From Pseudomonas sp. RIT623 (GTDB lineage: Bacteria > Pseudomonadota > Gammaproteobacteria > Pseudomonadales > Pseudomonadaceae), in assembly GCF_004519305.1 (NCBI RefSeq), contig NZ_SOZA01000001.1, forward strand, positions 248,001-312,000: a DNA stretch of 64,000 nucleotides, read 5' to 3'. The position numbers were made by a program, and so were the translations under genes. Each line of letters starts with the position of its first letter. The stretch's first letter is position 1. Below are positions 1 through 14,880 of this stretch, piece by piece. Under the pieces are notes generated by a model. That model was not told where the DNA came from. It did no database searches and worked only from the letters and a program-made list of their open reading frames with translations.

Positions 1-204
1 GGTTTGATCCGACCCGAGCATCTTCCCGAAGATGTCTATTCTGTGGCCAAAGCGTCCGGCGCACGCAGCCGTGGCATCAGCGAAATGGCCGACCTGGCCC
101 ATGCCCTGGAAACCTTCAAAGGCTCACGCAGCGACCTGGCCGAGCATTTGGGCATCAGCGAACGCACGCTTTACCGTCGATTGAAAGCACTTGGTTTATC
201 GTAG
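1..204 (+). CDS. Fis-type regulator, C-terminal end (partial)
   Basis: Only the last 67 codons are in the window; the gene begins upstream and stops at TAG 202-204. The visible part ends in a helix-turn-helix (SDLAEHLGISERTLYRRLK) typical of the Fis-like C-terminal DNA-binding domain of sigma-54-dependent activators. The AAA+ and sensor domains would lie outside the window, so the exact family is inferred. A parS palindrome begins directly at the stop codon, followed by a terminator shared with the convergent gyrB. Confidence 0.7.
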   Translation, partial: GLIRPEHLPEDVYSVAKASGARSRGISEMADLAHALETFKGSRSDLAEHLGISERTLYRRLKALGLS

Positions 205-218
205 TTCCACGTGGAACA
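203..218. promoter_or_regulatory. parS: parS site 1 (ParB-binding centromere)
   Basis: AGTTCCACGTGGAACA contains the perfect 14-bp palindrome GTTCCACGTGGAAC (204-217), the core of the Pseudomonas/Bacillus parS consensus. It is intergenic, overlapping the stop of the upstream regulator gene. It lies about 6.5 kb left of oriC. ParB from this window would nucleate here for origin segregation. Confidence 0.9.
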
Positions 219-231
219 TTCTTGCAGATGA

Positions 232-263
232 AAAAAAACCAATCCGAAAGGATTGGTTTTTTT
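232..263. terminator. Bidirectional terminator between regulator and gyrB
   Basis: A-rich arm 232-245, GAAA tetraloop 246-249 and complementary arm 250-263 ending in seven T form a 14-bp perfect stem. A-tract and T-tract on opposite sides make it work for both convergent genes, so it also ends the dnaA-dnaN-recF-gyrB transcript. Confidence 0.85.
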
Positions 264-280
264 GTTCCGCCTGCAACTGA

Positions 281-3809
<3,529 letters not shown>

Positions 3810-3823
3810 GTCGCCTGCTTAGG

Positions 3824-4927
3824 TTACAGACGCATCGGCATGACAACGTAGGACGAGTCGTCATTGCCCGCTTCCTGCAGCAAGGCACTGCTGTTGGAGT
3901 CAGACAGAATCAGGCGAACCTGTTCGGTGGTCATGACACCCAGCACGTCCAGCAGATAGCTGACGTTGAAACCGATCTCCAGCGAGCTGCCGTTGTAGTC
4001 GACGCTGATCTCTTCTTCCGCTTCTTCCTGCTCCGGGTTGTTGGCCTGGATTTTCAGCTGGCCGGCGGCCAATTGCAGGCGAATACCACGGTACTTCTCG
4101 TTGGACAGGATCGCGGTACGGCTGAACGCTTCGCGCAGGGCCTGGCGATCACCGATCACCAGCTTGTCACCGCCCTTGGGCAGGACGCGCTCGTAGTCCG
4201 GGAACTTGCCATCGACCAGCTTGGAGGTGAAGGTGAATTCACCGGTGGTCGCACGGATGTGGTGCTGGCCCAAGACGATGCTGACCATGCCTTCCGGGTC
4301 GGTGAGCAGACGCGCCAATTCGAGGATACCCTTGCGTGGCACGATGACCTGGTGACGATCAGCCTGGCCAATCGGCGCCTGCATGGCACACAGGGCCAGA
4401 CGGTGACCGTCGGTGGCAACGGCGCGCAGGGTGTCGGTGGACACCTCCAGCAGCATGCCGTTGAGGTAGTAACGCACGTCCTGCTGGGCCATGGCGAAGC
4501 TGGTGCGCTCGATGAGGCGACGCAGCTTGCTCTGTTCCAGGTTGCAGGTCAGCGAGCCTGGGCCTTCTTCCACGGTCGGGAAGTCGTTGGCCGGCAGGGT
4601 CGACAGGGTGAAACGGCTGCGACCGGCCTTGACCAGCAGTTTCTGCTCGTCGACCTTGATGTCGATCAGCACGTCGCTGGGCAGGCTCTTGCAGATGTCC
4701 ATCAGCTTGCGCGCTGGGACGGTGATCTCGCCTGGCTCCGCAGGCTCTTCCAGCTGGACGCGGCCAACCAGTTCGACTTCCAGGTCGGTACCGGTCAACG
4801 ACAGTTGCTGGCCTTGCACGACCAGCAGCACGTTGGACAGTACCGGCAAGGTCTGGCGGCGCTCGACGACGCCGGCGACCAGTTGCAGGGGTTTCAACAG
4901 GGCTTCGCGTTGAATGGTGAAATGCAT
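3824..4927 (-). CDS. dnaN: DNA polymerase III beta subunit (sliding clamp)
   Basis: 367-residue beta clamp, the usual length. It begins MHFTIQREALLKPLQLVAGVV and ends PMRL, the conserved C-terminus near the hydrophobic cleft that binds partner peptides. As a dimer it encircles DNA and tethers Pol III, MutS, ligase and other partners. It lies 40 bp after dnaA and 14 bp before recF, in the conserved origin operon. Confidence 0.98.
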   Translation of the reverse strand: MHFTIQREALLKPLQLVAGVVERRQTLPVLSNVLLVVQGQQLSLTGTDLEVELVGRVQLEEPAEPGEITVPARKLMDICKSLPSDVLIDIKVDEQKLLVKAGRSRFTLSTLPANDFPTVEEGPGSLTCNLEQSKLRRLIERTSFAMAQQDVRYYLNGMLLEVSTDTLRAVATDGHRLALCAMQAPIGQADRHQVIVPRKGILELARLLTDPEGMVSIVLGQHHIRATTGEFTFTSKLVDGKFPDYERVLPKGGDKLVIGDRQALREAFSRTAILSNEKYRGIRLQLAAGQLKIQANNPEQEEAEEEISVDYNGSSLEIGFNVSYLLDVLGVMTTEQVRLILSDSNSSALLQEAGNDDSSYVVMPMRL

Positions 4928-4967
4928 GGTCTAGTCCCTTGCCTTCAATAAGCTGCGCAGACGGCCA

Positions 4968-6491
4968 TCAGGTCGTCAGCGTACGCAGCAGGTTCTTGTA
5001 GTCCTCGCGGATGTCCGCGTCGGATTCCTTCAATTCGTTGATCTTGCGGCAGGCGTGCAGCACGGTGGTATGGTCGCGGCCGCCAAACATGTCGCCGATT
5101 TCCGGCAAGCTATGGTTGGTCAGCTCCTTGGACAACGCCATGGCCACCTGGCGCGGGCGCGCCACCGAACGCGAACGGCGCTTGGACAGCAGATCGGCGA
5201 TCTTGATCTTGTAGTACTCGGCCACGGTGCGCTGGATGTTATCCACACTGACCAGTTTGTCTTGCAGCGCCAGCAAGTCCTTGAGCGACTCGCGGATCAG
5301 CTCGATGGTGATGTCACGACCCATGAAGTGCGAATGGGCGATCACCCGCTTCAGGGCGCCTTCCAGCTCACGCACGTTGGAGCGGATGCGCTGGGCGATG
5401 AAGAACGCGGCATCATGCGGCAGTTCGACCTTGGCCTGGTCGGCCTTCTTCATCAGGATCGCCACGCGAGTTTCCAGCTCGGGCGGCTCGACCGCCACGG
5501 TCAGCCCCCAACCGAAGCGCGACTTCAGGCGTTCTTCCAGGCCTTCGATTTCCTTCGGATAGCGGTCACTGGTGAGGATCACCTGTTGGCCGCCTTCGAG
5601 CAGGGCGTTGAAGGTGTGGAAAAACTCTTCCTGGGAACGCTCTTTGCGGGCGAAGAACTGGATATCGTCGATCAGCAGCGCATCGACCGAACGGTAGAAG
5701 CGCTTGAATTCATTGATGGCGTTGAGCTGCAAGGCCTTGACCATGTCGGCGACGAAGCGCTCCGAATGCAGGTACACCACCTTGGCGTTCGGGTTCTTCT
5801 TCAGCAGATGGTTACCCACAGCGTGCATCAAGTGGGTCTTACCCAGGCCGACACCGCCATAAAGGAACAGCGGGTTGTAGCCGTGCTTGGGGTTGTCGGC
5901 CACCTGCCAGGCTGCGGCGCGAGCCAGCTGGTTGGACTTACCCTCGACGAAGGTTTCGAAGGTGAAGGTGCGGTTCAGGTAGCTGGTGTGCTTGAGCGCG
6001 CCCTCGACCTGCACCGTGCGCTGCTCGCTACGCCCGCCGGTGACCGGCGTTGGCGCAGTTTCGGCCATGCTATCGAAACTGTCGCGAGAAGTCGGTTCCT
6101 CGATGGTTTCGGCTACCTGTGCCGGCTCGGCCACAGGCGCGCTGACCGGCTCGACCGGGCGCGCGACCTGGGCGCTCTGCTGTGCCTGTTGCGCGGCAAC
6201 CGCGGCGCTGACCGGAGCATTGGGGGCGGCACGTGCCGCCGAGCTGCGGCGGCTGCCTATTAATAAGGAAAGGGCAGGCGCAATACCGCTGCCTTTTTCG
6301 CCAAGCAGCTCAAGCAAACGGCCAAGGTACTTTTCATTGACCCAATCGAGAACGAAGCGGTTGGGCGCATAGACGCGCAACTCGTCGCCTTCGGCTTCGA
6401 CCTGTAGCGGACGGATCCAGGTGTTGAATTGCTGGGCAGGCAGTTCATCGCGCAGAAGCTCCACGCACTGCTGCCAAAGTTCCACTGACAC
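4968..6491 (-). CDS. dnaA: Chromosomal replication initiator DnaA
   Basis: 507 residues from the GTG at 6491 (product begins [18 protein letters not shown]). Upstream in-frame codons to 6569 run into the oriC-proximal DnaA box and are not expected to be translated. Domain I is at the N-terminus, followed by a long Ala/Pro/Gln-rich linker. The AAA+ domain has Walker [10 protein letters not shown] and Walker [10 protein letters not shown], and the C-terminal DNA-binding signature is [15 protein letters not shown]. DnaA binds the boxes in the adjacent gap and opens oriC; a box at 6560-6568 near its start suggests autorepression. Confidence 0.97.
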   Translation of the reverse strand: MSVELWQQCVELLRDELPAQQFNTWIRPLQVEAEGDELRVYAPNRFVLDWVNEKYLGRLLELLGEKGSGIAPALSLLIGSRRSSAARAAPNAPVSAAVAAQQAQQSAQVARPVEPVSAPVAEPAQVAETIEEPTSRDSFDSMAETAPTPVTGGRSEQRTVQVEGALKHTSYLNRTFTFETFVEGKSNQLARAAAWQVADNPKHGYNPLFLYGGVGLGKTHLMHAVGNHLLKKNPNAKVVYLHSERFVADMVKALQLNAINEFKRFYRSVDALLIDDIQFFARKERSQEEFFHTFNALLEGGQQVILTSDRYPKEIEGLEERLKSRFGWGLTVAVEPPELETRVAILMKKADQAKVELPHDAAFFIAQRIRSNVRELEGALKRVIAHSHFMGRDITIELIRESLKDLLALQDKLVSVDNIQRTVAEYYKIKIADLLSKRRSRSVARPRQVAMALSKELTNHSLPEIGDMFGGRDHTTVLHACRKINELKESDADIREDYKNLLRTLTT

Positions 6492-7072
6492 GGATATCCC
6501 CTGAGTTGAAAGCCGGATGAGGCAAAAACAAACCGCCATTGTACCGGGCACAGGGTAACTTATCCACACGTAGCGACCTCCACAGGCAGGGTAAAGACGC
6601 CAAAATCTGACGGGAATACCGGCTCCGCCATGTGAATAAGCCCTGTGGATAAACGCACCTGAGGGCTATGCACAACCCTGAGCCCAACCCTGTGGATAAA
6701 GCAGCTGTGGATAAACAGGCTTTTGCTGCACAGGTTGTACCCATGCCCAGCACAGCCAGAGCACCCGTTACCGACAAGGTTGTGAAACTCTGTACATACC
6801 ATGGATATTGGGCTGTACTAGGTTATCCACAGAAGGTTGTGCAGCTAAACTCTTTAAGATCTTCAGAAAAGCTTTTTATATGCCTCTTTGTTTTTTTCAA
6901 TAACCTGCGTGTTCCGATGACCCGGTGCCCATTGCACGGAGTTGGTCCATTCGACCTTCCATAAGGAAAGGCTGGTTGGAAATTGACCTATTGCCTTGCT
7001 TTCTCTAGAATCGCCGATCTCTTAAAAAGGGGGCCCTTCCGGCCCGTTGTCGACCAACCCAGGTAACACGCC
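6492..7072. other. oriC: Chromosomal replication origin oriC
   Basis: The gap between dnaA and rpmH is the established Pseudomonas oriC position. It has five exact DnaA boxes: TTATCCACA at 6560-6568 and 6823-6831, and the complement TGTGGATAA at 6644-6652, 6691-6699 and 6706-6714. A near match TGTGAATAA lies at 6631-6639. An AT-rich block at about 6845-6905 (AAAAGCTTTTT 6867-6877, CCTCTTTGTTTT 6883-6894) follows the last box and is the likely unwinding element. The rpmH promoter occupies the right end. Confidence 0.93.
6983..7011 (+). promoter_or_regulatory. Sigma-70 promoter for rpmH-rnpA
   Basis: TTGACC (6983-6988), a 17-nt spacer and TAGAAT (7006-7011) form a near-consensus promoter about 60 bp upstream of rpmH. 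The strength suits a ribosomal protein gene. Its position at the right edge of oriC means transcription starts next to the unwinding region. Confidence 0.75.
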
Positions 7073-7207
7073 ATGAAACGTACTTTCCAACCAAGCACCA
7101 TCAAGCGCGCCCGCACCCACGGTTTCCGTGCCCGTATGGCTACCAAGAACGGCCGCGCCGTACTGTCGCGTCGTCGTGCCAAAGGCCGTAAGCGTCTGGC
7201 CATTTGA
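7073..7207 (+). CDS. rpmH: 50S ribosomal protein L34
   Basis: 44 residues beginning [20 protein letters not shown] and ending in a very basic tail ([12 protein letters not shown]). Length and sequence are those of bacterial L34, a large-subunit protein. It is the first gene right of oriC and is followed after 13 bp by rnpA, the standard pairing. Confidence 0.98.
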   Translation: MKRTFQPSTIKRARTHGFRARMATKNGRAVLSRRRAKGRKRLAI

Positions 7208-7220
7208 TTTTCCGGCACAG

Positions 7221-7625
7221 GTGGTGAGTCAGGACTTCAGTCGGGAAAAGCGACTGCTTACACCCCGGCATTTCAAAGCGGTCTTCGACTCCCCAACCGG
7301 CAAGGTTCCAGGGAAAAACCTGCTTATCCTTGCCCGCGAGAACGGCCTCGATCACCCACGCCTCGGCCTGGTGATCGGCAAGAAGAGCGTCAAGCTCGCC
7401 GTTCAACGCAATCGCCTGAAACGCCTGATGCGCGATTCGTTCCGCCTGAACCAGCAGTTGTTGGCTGGTCTGGATATCGTGATCGTCGCGCGCAAGGGGT
7501 TGGGCGAAGTGGAAAACCCAGAATTGCACCAACACTTTGGCAAGCTCTGGAAGCGACTGGTTCGCAGTCGGCCCTCTCCAGCGGTCAATGCCGATACCGC
7601 AGGGGTAGACAGTCACGATGCGTAA
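7221..7625 (+). CDS. rnpA: Ribonuclease P protein component
   Basis: 134 residues from the GTG at 7221, giving the product start [19 protein letters not shown]. RnpA is the protein cofactor that helps the RNase P RNA bind pre-tRNA 5' leaders. The basic RNR-type motif is visible in [18 protein letters not shown]. An in-frame extension to 7128 would overlap rpmH and is rejected. Its last 8 bp overlap yidD, implying coupled translation. Confidence 0.95.
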   Translation: MVSQDFSREKRLLTPRHFKAVFDSPTGKVPGKNLLILARENGLDHPRLGLVIGKKSVKLAVQRNRLKRLMRDSFRLNQQLLAGLDIVIVARKGLGEVENPELHQHFGKLWKRLVRSRPSPAVNADTAGVDSHDA

Positions 7626-7863
7626 ACTGGCACTCGTTCCGATCCAGTTTTATCGTTACGCCATCAGTCCACTGATGGCCAGTCACTGTCGTTTCTATCC
7701 CAGCTGTTCCTGTTACGCCTATGAAGCCATCGAAAACCATGGCCTCTTGCGTGGTGGGTGGCTGGCCGTTCGTCGCCTGGGGCGTTGTCATCCGTGGAAC
7801 GACGGCGGTTTCGATCCCGTTCCACCAGCTCCTTCCTCCCGAACTTCTTCGATAGCCGAGTAA
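7618..7863 (+). CDS. yidD: Membrane protein insertion efficiency factor YidD
   Basis: 81 residues of the YidD (DUF37) family, with the conserved [18 protein letters not shown] and a [13 protein letters not shown] segment. YidD is a small peripheral inner-membrane protein thought to assist YidC. It overlaps the end of rnpA and lies just before yidC, the conserved rnpA-yidD-yidC order. Confidence 0.95.
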   Translation: MRKLALVPIQFYRYAISPLMASHCRFYPSCSCYAYEAIENHGLLRGGWLAVRRLGRCHPWNDGGFDPVPPAPSSRTSSIAE

Positions 7864-7865
7864 TC

Positions 7866-9551
7866 ATGGATATTAAACGCACGATCCTGATCGTCGCCCT
7901 GGCAATCGTGTCCTATGTCATGGTCCTCAAGTGGAACCAGGACTACGGCCAGGCTGCATTGCCGACTCAGCATGCTGCCGCCAGCAATGCCAATGCGTCC
8001 CTGCCGGACAGCGTGCCCGCCAGCAACAACGGCGCCAACGCCGATTTGCCGAGCGTCGATGCCCAAGCCGGCAACACTGGCGTGGCGCCAGCGCCCGTTG
8101 CGGTCAGCAAGGACCTGATCCAGGTCAAGACCGATGTCCTGAACCTGGCTATCGACCCGGTTGGCGGCGATATCGTCCAGCTGACCCTGCCCCAGTACCC
8201 ACGCCGTCAGGACCATCCTGAAATTCCGTTCCAGTTGTTCGACAACGGCGGCGAGCGTGTCTACCTGGCCCAGAGCGGCCTGATCGGCAACAACGGCCCG
8301 GACCGCGCCAGCGGCCGTCCGCTGTATGCCACCGAACAGAAGAGCTACCAGCTGGCCGACGGTCAGAACCAACTGGTGGTCGACCTGAAGTTCAGCGAAA
8401 ACGGCATCAACTACATCAAGCGCTTCAGCCTCAAGCGCGGCGAGTACGACCTGACCGTCAGCTACCTGATCGACAACCAGAGCGCCCAGGCCTGGAGCGG
8501 CAACATGTTTGCCCAGCTCAAGCGTGACGCCAGCTCTGATCCGTCGTCGAGCACCGCTACCGGCACCGCCACTTACCTGGGCGCGGCCCTGTGGACAGCT
8601 TCCGAGCCGTACAAGAAAGTGTCGATGAAGGACATGGACAAGGGCGGTTTGCAAGAAAATGTGTCCGGCGGCTGGGTCGCCTGGCTGCAGCACTACTTCG
8701 TCACCGCCTGGATCCCGAGCAAGTCTGATAACAACGCAGTCCAGACCCGCAAGGATAGCCAGGGCAACTACATCATCGGCTACACCGGCCCGGCCCTGAA
8801 CGTGCCGGCCGGCGGCAAGGTCGAAACCAGCGCCATGCTGTACGCCGGCCCGAAGATCCAGTCCAAGCTCAAGGAGTTGTCCCCAGGCCTGGAACTGACC
8901 GTCGACTACGGCTTCCTGTGGTTCATCGCCCAGCCGATCTTCTGGCTGCTGCAACATATCCACAGCCTGTTGGGTAACTGGGGCTGGTCGATCATCGTCC
9001 TGACCATGCTGATCAAGGGCCTGTTCTTCCCGCTCTCGGCCGCCAGCTACCGCTCGATGGCGCGCATGCGTGCCGTGGCGCCGAAGCTGGCCCAGCTCAA
9101 GGAACGCTTCGGTGACGATCGCCAGAAGATGTCCCAGGCGATGATGGAGCTGTACAAGAAAGAGAAGATCAACCCGCTGGGCGGCTGCCTGCCGATCCTG
9201 GTGCAGATGCCGGTATTCCTGGCCCTGTACTGGGTGCTGCTGGAAAGCGTAGAGATGCGCCAGGCCCCATGGATGCTGTGGATCACCGACCTGTCGATCA
9301 AGGATCCGTTCTTCATCCTGCCGATCATCATGGGCGCCACCATGTTCATCCAGCAGCGCCTGAACCCAACGCCGCCGGATCCGATGCAGGCGAAGGTGAT
9401 GAAAATGATGCCGATCATCTTCACCTTCTTCTTCCTGTGGTTCCCGGCTGGCCTGGTGCTGTACTGGGTTGTGAACAACTGCCTGTCGATCGCGCAGCAG
9501 TGGTACATCACCCGTAGCATCGAAGCGGCAACCAAGAAAGCTGCCGCTTGA
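7866..9551 (+). CDS. yidC: Membrane protein insertase YidC
   Basis: 561 residues from ATG 7866 (MDIKRTILIVALAIVSYVMV). One N-terminal membrane segment is followed by a Ser/Ala/Asn-rich stretch and the large periplasmic beta domain of Gram-negative YidC (about residues 60-350). The C-terminal five-helix insertase core contains NPLGGCLPILVQMPVFLALYW-type sequence. It inserts inner-membrane proteins alone or with SecYEG; subunits a and c of the ATP synthase encoded downstream are known substrates in E. coli. It lies 2 bp after yidD. Confidence 0.97.
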   Translation: MDIKRTILIVALAIVSYVMVLKWNQDYGQAALPTQHAAASNANASLPDSVPASNNGANADLPSVDAQAGNTGVAPAPVAVSKDLIQVKTDVLNLAIDPVGGDIVQLTLPQYPRRQDHPEIPFQLFDNGGERVYLAQSGLIGNNGPDRASGRPLYATEQKSYQLADGQNQLVVDLKFSENGINYIKRFSLKRGEYDLTVSYLIDNQSAQAWSGNMFAQLKRDASSDPSSSTATGTATYLGAALWTASEPYKKVSMKDMDKGGLQENVSGGWVAWLQHYFVTAWIPSKSDNNAVQTRKDSQGNYIIGYTGPALNVPAGGKVETSAMLYAGPKIQSKLKELSPGLELTVDYGFLWFIAQPIFWLLQHIHSLLGNWGWSIIVLTMLIKGLFFPLSAASYRSMARMRAVAPKLAQLKERFGDDRQKMSQAMMELYKKEKINPLGGCLPILVQMPVFLALYWVLLESVEMRQAPWMLWITDLSIKDPFFILPIIMGATMFIQQRLNPTPPDPMQAKVMKMMPIIFTFFFLWFPAGLVLYWVVNNCLSIAQQWYITRSIEAATKKAAA

Positions 9552-9576
9552 CGGGCAACCCGGTTTGCCTGTGAAT

Positions 9577-9603
9577 AAAAACGCCCCCTAGTGGGGCGTT
9601 TTT
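9577..9603 (+). terminator. Terminator after yidC
   Basis: AAAAACGCCCC (9577-9587), loop CTAGT, and GGGGCGTTTTT (9593-9603) form an 11-bp perfect stem with a T-tract. It separates the rpmH-yidC unit from mnmE. Confidence 0.9.
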
Positions 9604-9638
9604 GCTATCTGACGAATTCGTTGTAGAGGCTTTCGAGC

Positions 9639-11009
9639 ATGAACACTGTGCGTGAAACCATTGCCGCCATCGCCACCGCCCAGGGCCGTGGCGGGGTCGG
9701 CATCGTCCGCTTGTCCGGGCCCTTGGCCAGCCAGGCCGGGCTGGCCCTCACCGGCCGCACCTTGACCCCGCGGCATGCCCACTATGGCCCGTTTCGCGAT
9801 ACCGACGGCCTGGTGCTGGACGAAGGCATCGCGCTGTTCTTCCCTGGGCCGAACTCGTTCACCGGTGAGGACGTGCTCGAGCTACAGGGACACGGCGGCC
9901 CGGTGGTCATGGACATGCTGTTGCAGCGCTGCCTGCAGCTGGGTTGCCGGTTGGCGCGCCCGGGCGAGTTCAGCGAGCGTGCATTCCTCAACGACAAGCT
10001 CGACCTGGCTCAGGCCGAGGCCATCGCCGACCTGATCGAAGCCAGCTCGACCCAGGCCGCGCGCAATGCCCTGCGCTCGTTGCAAGGCGCGTTCTCCAAG
10101 CGTGTACACAGCCTGACTGAGGCACTGATCGCCCTGCGTATCTACGTCGAGGCGGCTATCGACTTCCCCGAGGAAGAAATCGACTTTCTCGCCGATGGCC
10201 ATGTACTGCGCATGCTCGATGAGGTACGCAACGAACTGTCCAGTGTGCAGCGTGAAGCCGGACAGGGCGCCTTGCTGCGCGACGGCATGACCGTGGTCAT
10301 CGCCGGTCGGCCGAATGCCGGCAAATCGAGCCTGCTCAACCAGCTGGCCGGGCGAGAGGCGGCAATCGTCACCGATATCGCCGGCACTACCCGGGATATC
10401 TTGCGCGAACATATCCACATCGACGGCATGCCACTGCACGTGGTCGACACTGCAGGTTTGCGCGACACCGACGACCATGTGGAAAAGATTGGCGTGGAGC
10501 GGGCGCTCAAAGCCATCGGCGAAGCCGATCGCGTGCTGTTGGTGGTGGACTCCACAGCCCCAGAGGCCAGTGATCCGTTCGCCTTGTGGCCGGAGTTCCT
10601 TGACCAGCGGCCGGACGTGGCCAAGGTCACGCTGATCCGTAACAAGGCTGACCTCAGCGGCGAGCTGGTGGGAATGGAGCAGAGCGACGACGGTCATGTG
10701 ACCATTACCCTGAGTGCCCGAGATAGCGACATGGGCCTGGAGCTGCTGCGCGACCACCTCAAGGCATGCATGGGCTATGAACAGACCGCCGAGAGCAGCT
10801 TCAGCGCCCGTCGGCGCCACTTGGAGGCACTGCGCCAGGCCAGCGACCACCTTGAGCATGGCCGGGCACAGTTGACCCTGGCCGGTGCGGGTGAGCTGTT
10901 GGCGGAAGATCTGCGCCAGGCACAGCAGGCGTTGGGGGAAATTACCGGGGCGTTCAGCTCGGATGACCTGCTGGGGCGGATCTTCTCGAGTTTCTGCATC
11001 GGCAAGTAA
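9639..11009 (+). CDS. mnmE: tRNA modification GTPase MnmE
   Basis: 456-residue MnmE (TrmE). With MnmG it installs the carboxymethylaminomethyl group on U34 of certain tRNAs. The N-terminal tetrahydrofolate-binding domain starts [19 protein letters not shown]. The G domain has G1 [10 protein letters not shown]3 DTAG and G4 NKAD. The C-terminus ends CIGK, the conserved Cys motif. Its partner mnmG is the next gene, across an origin-like gap. Confidence 0.97.
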   Translation: MNTVRETIAAIATAQGRGGVGIVRLSGPLASQAGLALTGRTLTPRHAHYGPFRDTDGLVLDEGIALFFPGPNSFTGEDVLELQGHGGPVVMDMLLQRCLQLGCRLARPGEFSERAFLNDKLDLAQAEAIADLIEASSTQAARNALRSLQGAFSKRVHSLTEALIALRIYVEAAIDFPEEEIDFLADGHVLRMLDEVRNELSSVQREAGQGALLRDGMTVVIAGRPNAGKSSLLNQLAGREAAIVTDIAGTTRDILREHIHIDGMPLHVVDTAGLRDTDDHVEKIGVERALKAIGEADRVLLVVDSTAPEASDPFALWPEFLDQRPDVAKVTLIRNKADLSGELVGMEQSDDGHVTITLSARDSDMGLELLRDHLKACMGYEQTAESSFSARRRHLEALRQASDHLEHGRAQLTLAGAGELLAEDLRQAQQALGEITGAFSSDDLLGRIFSSFCIGK

Positions 11010-11029
11010 TCCACAGCTCAGTGGACAAG

Positions 11030-11058
11030 GCCGCGCCCATTCGGGCGCGGCTTTTTTT
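11030..11058 (+). terminator. Terminator after mnmE
   Basis: GCCGCGCCC (11030-11038), loop ATTC, GGGCGCGGC (11043-11051) and a run of T to 11058. It ends mnmE transcription before the DnaA-box-containing gap. Confidence 0.9.
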
Positions 11059-11059
11059 T

Positions 11060-11460
11060 GCCTGCCACTCGGGCCTTGCTGCAGAGCGCGACCCTTTTTA
11101 CAGCAGCGAACGCCATCAACAGGTGCAATGGCAAGCGCATAAGCTTTGTGGAAAACTCATCTTCAGCTCGGTTGATAACCAGGCTTTTTTTCTGAGGACA
11201 AACCCACCTGTGGGTAACCATCACTTTCATCCACAGCTTACACGCGGTTATCCATACCCCTCAGGCCCCTTCCGACACAGGGTTATGAAATCATGAAAGC
11301 TTTGCTATTCCTGGGCTATAGCTACTTATCCACATGTGGATAGGCCTCTAAGAATAAACATAAAAACAAAGCTTTTTTAAATTTTTCCTCTTTGTTTTCT
11401 TTTACCTGCCACTCATCCACAGCCTGGTCAAATTTTGCTCAGAAGGTTTATCGAAGGGGA
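11060..11460. other. Second origin-like region upstream of mnmG
   Basis: This gene-free gap holds one exact DnaA box TTATCCACA (11326-11334) abutted by an inverted near-box TGTGGATAG (11335-11343). Further one-mismatch boxes are at 11227-11235, 11248-11256 and 11413-11421. About 42 bp after the main box comes an AT-rich block, 11350-11403, with AAAGCTTTTTT and CCTCTTTGTTTT, the same words in the same order as in oriC. A DnaA-box region upstream of gidA is, I believe, known in P. putida; whether it initiates replication or only titrates DnaA cannot be seen from sequence. Confidence 0.7.
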
Positions 11461-11475
11461 CTAAGCCCCTATACT
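11447..11475 (+). promoter_or_regulatory. Probable mnmG promoter
   Basis: TATACT at 11470-11475 is a good -10; the -35 at 11447-11452 (TTTATC) is weak. The spacer holds the dyad AGGGG-N6-CCCCT (11455-11470), a layout also seen before atpI. The leader to mnmG is about 40 nt. Confidence 0.5.
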
Positions 11476-11521
11476 GGTCCGCTTCCCTTCTCTATTTGCA
11501 AAAACAGGCACGAGGTGCGTG

Positions 11522-13410
<1,889 letters not shown>

Positions 13411-13414
<4 letters not shown>

Positions 13415-14061
13415 GTTCCCTGGTCACCCCGCAACATGCCGAAGAGTTGTCCACAGGTGCGCGCCAGCTTGGTGTCGAGCTGAGCGCGCAGCAGCATCAG
13501 TTGCTGTTGGGCTACCTGGCCCTGTTGATCAAATGGAACAAGGCCTACAACCTGACCGCGGTGCGCGACCCGAACGAGATGGTTTCGCGCCATCTGCTCG
13601 ACAGCCTCAGCGTCATGCCGTTTATCCACAACGACACCCTGCGCTGGCTGGATGTCGGTAGTGGCGGCGGCATGCCGGGCATCCCGCTGGCCATCCTGCA
13701 CCCGCACAAGCAGGTGACGGTGCTCGACAGCAACGGCAAGAAGACGCGCTTCCTCACCCAGGTGAAGATGGAGCTGAAACTGGACAACCTGACGGTTATC
13801 CACAGCCGGGTGGAAGAGGTCCAACCCGAGCAGCCGTTCTGCGGGATCATCTCCCGGGCCTTCAGCAGCATGGAGAATTTCACCAACTGGACCCGCCACC
13901 TGGGTGACGCCCGCACGCAATGGCTTGCAATGAAGGGGCTGCATCCTGCCGATGAACTGGTAGCATTGCCCGCAGACTTCACAGTGGAAAGCGAGCAGGC
14001 CCTGACCGTTCCAGGTTGCCAGGGCCAGCGCCATCTGCTGATACTGCGCCGCAAGGCATGA
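13411..14061 (+). CDS. rsmG: 16S rRNA (guanine-N7) methyltransferase RsmG
   Basis: 216 residues from a TTG start that overlaps the mnmG stop (TTGA). RsmG (GidB) methylates N7 of G527 in 16S rRNA using S-adenosylmethionine. The SAM-binding motif [15 protein letters not shown] is clear in the middle. It forms an operon with mnmG and is 18 bp before parA. Two exact DnaA boxes lie inside it (13622-13630 and 13796-13804). Confidence 0.96.
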
Positions 14062-14079
14062 CTGGGAACACACGCAACA

Positions 14080-14871
14080 ATGGCTAAGGTATTCGCAATC
14101 GCGAACCAGAAGGGTGGTGTGGGCAAGACCACCACCTGCATCAATCTCGCCGCATCGCTGGCCGCGACCAAGCGTCGCGTGCTGCTGATCGACCTCGATC
14201 CACAGGGCAACGCCACCATGGGCAGCGGTGTGGATAAACACGAGCTCGAGCATTCGGTGTACGACCTGCTGATCGGGGAATGCGACCTGGCCCAGGCCAT
14301 GCACTATTCCGAGCATGGCGGCTTCCAACTGCTGCCGGCCAACCGCGACCTTACCGCCGCCGAGGTAGTGCTGCTCGAGATGCAGATGAAGGAGAGCCGC
14401 CTGCGCAACGCGCTGGCGCCGATCCGCGAGAATTACGACTACATCCTCATCGACTGCCCGCCGTCGCTGTCGATGCTGACGCTCAATGCCCTGGTCGCCT
14501 CCGATGGCGTGATCATCCCCATGCAGTGCGAGTACTACGCACTGGAAGGCTTGAGCGACCTTGTGGATAACATCAAGCGCATCGCCGCCCGGCTGAACCC
14601 GGAGCTGAAGATCGAGGGCCTGCTGCGGACCATGTACGACCCGCGCCTGAGCCTGAACAACGATGTTTCGGCACAGCTCAAGGAGCACTTCGGCGACCAG
14701 CTGTACGACACGGTGATACCGCGCAACATCCGCCTGGCCGAGGCGCCGAGCTTCGGCATGCCGGCACTGGCCTACGACAAGCAGTCCCGCGGCGCCCTGG
14801 CCTACCTGGCCCTGGCCGGGGAACTGGTACGTCGTCAGCGCCGTCCATCACGCACTGCACAAACAACTTAA
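14080..14871 (+). CDS. parA: Chromosome partitioning ATPase ParA (Soj)
   Basis: 263-residue ParA/MinD-type ATPase with the deviant Walker A motif KGGVGKTTT near the N-terminus and IDLDPQGNATMG following. It forms an ATP-dependent gradient on the nucleoid that moves ParB-parS complexes. The short N-terminus without a DNA-binding extension is typical of chromosomal (type Ib) ParA. It is 9 bp upstream of parB. Two exact DnaA boxes are inside it (14229-14237 and 14562-14570). Confidence 0.97.
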   Translation: MAKVFAIANQKGGVGKTTTCINLAASLAATKRRVLLIDLDPQGNATMGSGVDKHELEHSVYDLLIGECDLAQAMHYSEHGGFQLLPANRDLTAAEVVLLEMQMKESRLRNALAPIRENYDYILIDCPPSLSMLTLNALVASDGVIIPMQCEYYALEGLSDLVDNIKRIAARLNPELKIEGLLRTMYDPRLSLNNDVSAQLKEHFGDQLYDTVIPRNIRLAEAPSFGMPALAYDKQSRGALAYLALAGELVRRQRRPSRTAQTT

Positions 14872-14880
14872 GGAATCCGC

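Noticed and set aside
6492-6569. N-terminal extension of DnaA to the GTG at 6569
   Set aside because: The extra 26 codons cover a DnaA box and have no conserved sequence; the product from GTG 6491 starts with the family-typical MSVELWQQ.
7128-7220. Longer RnpA start inside rpmH
   Set aside because: The extension would be translated from rpmH codons in another frame; GTG 7221 gives the normal 134-residue protein.
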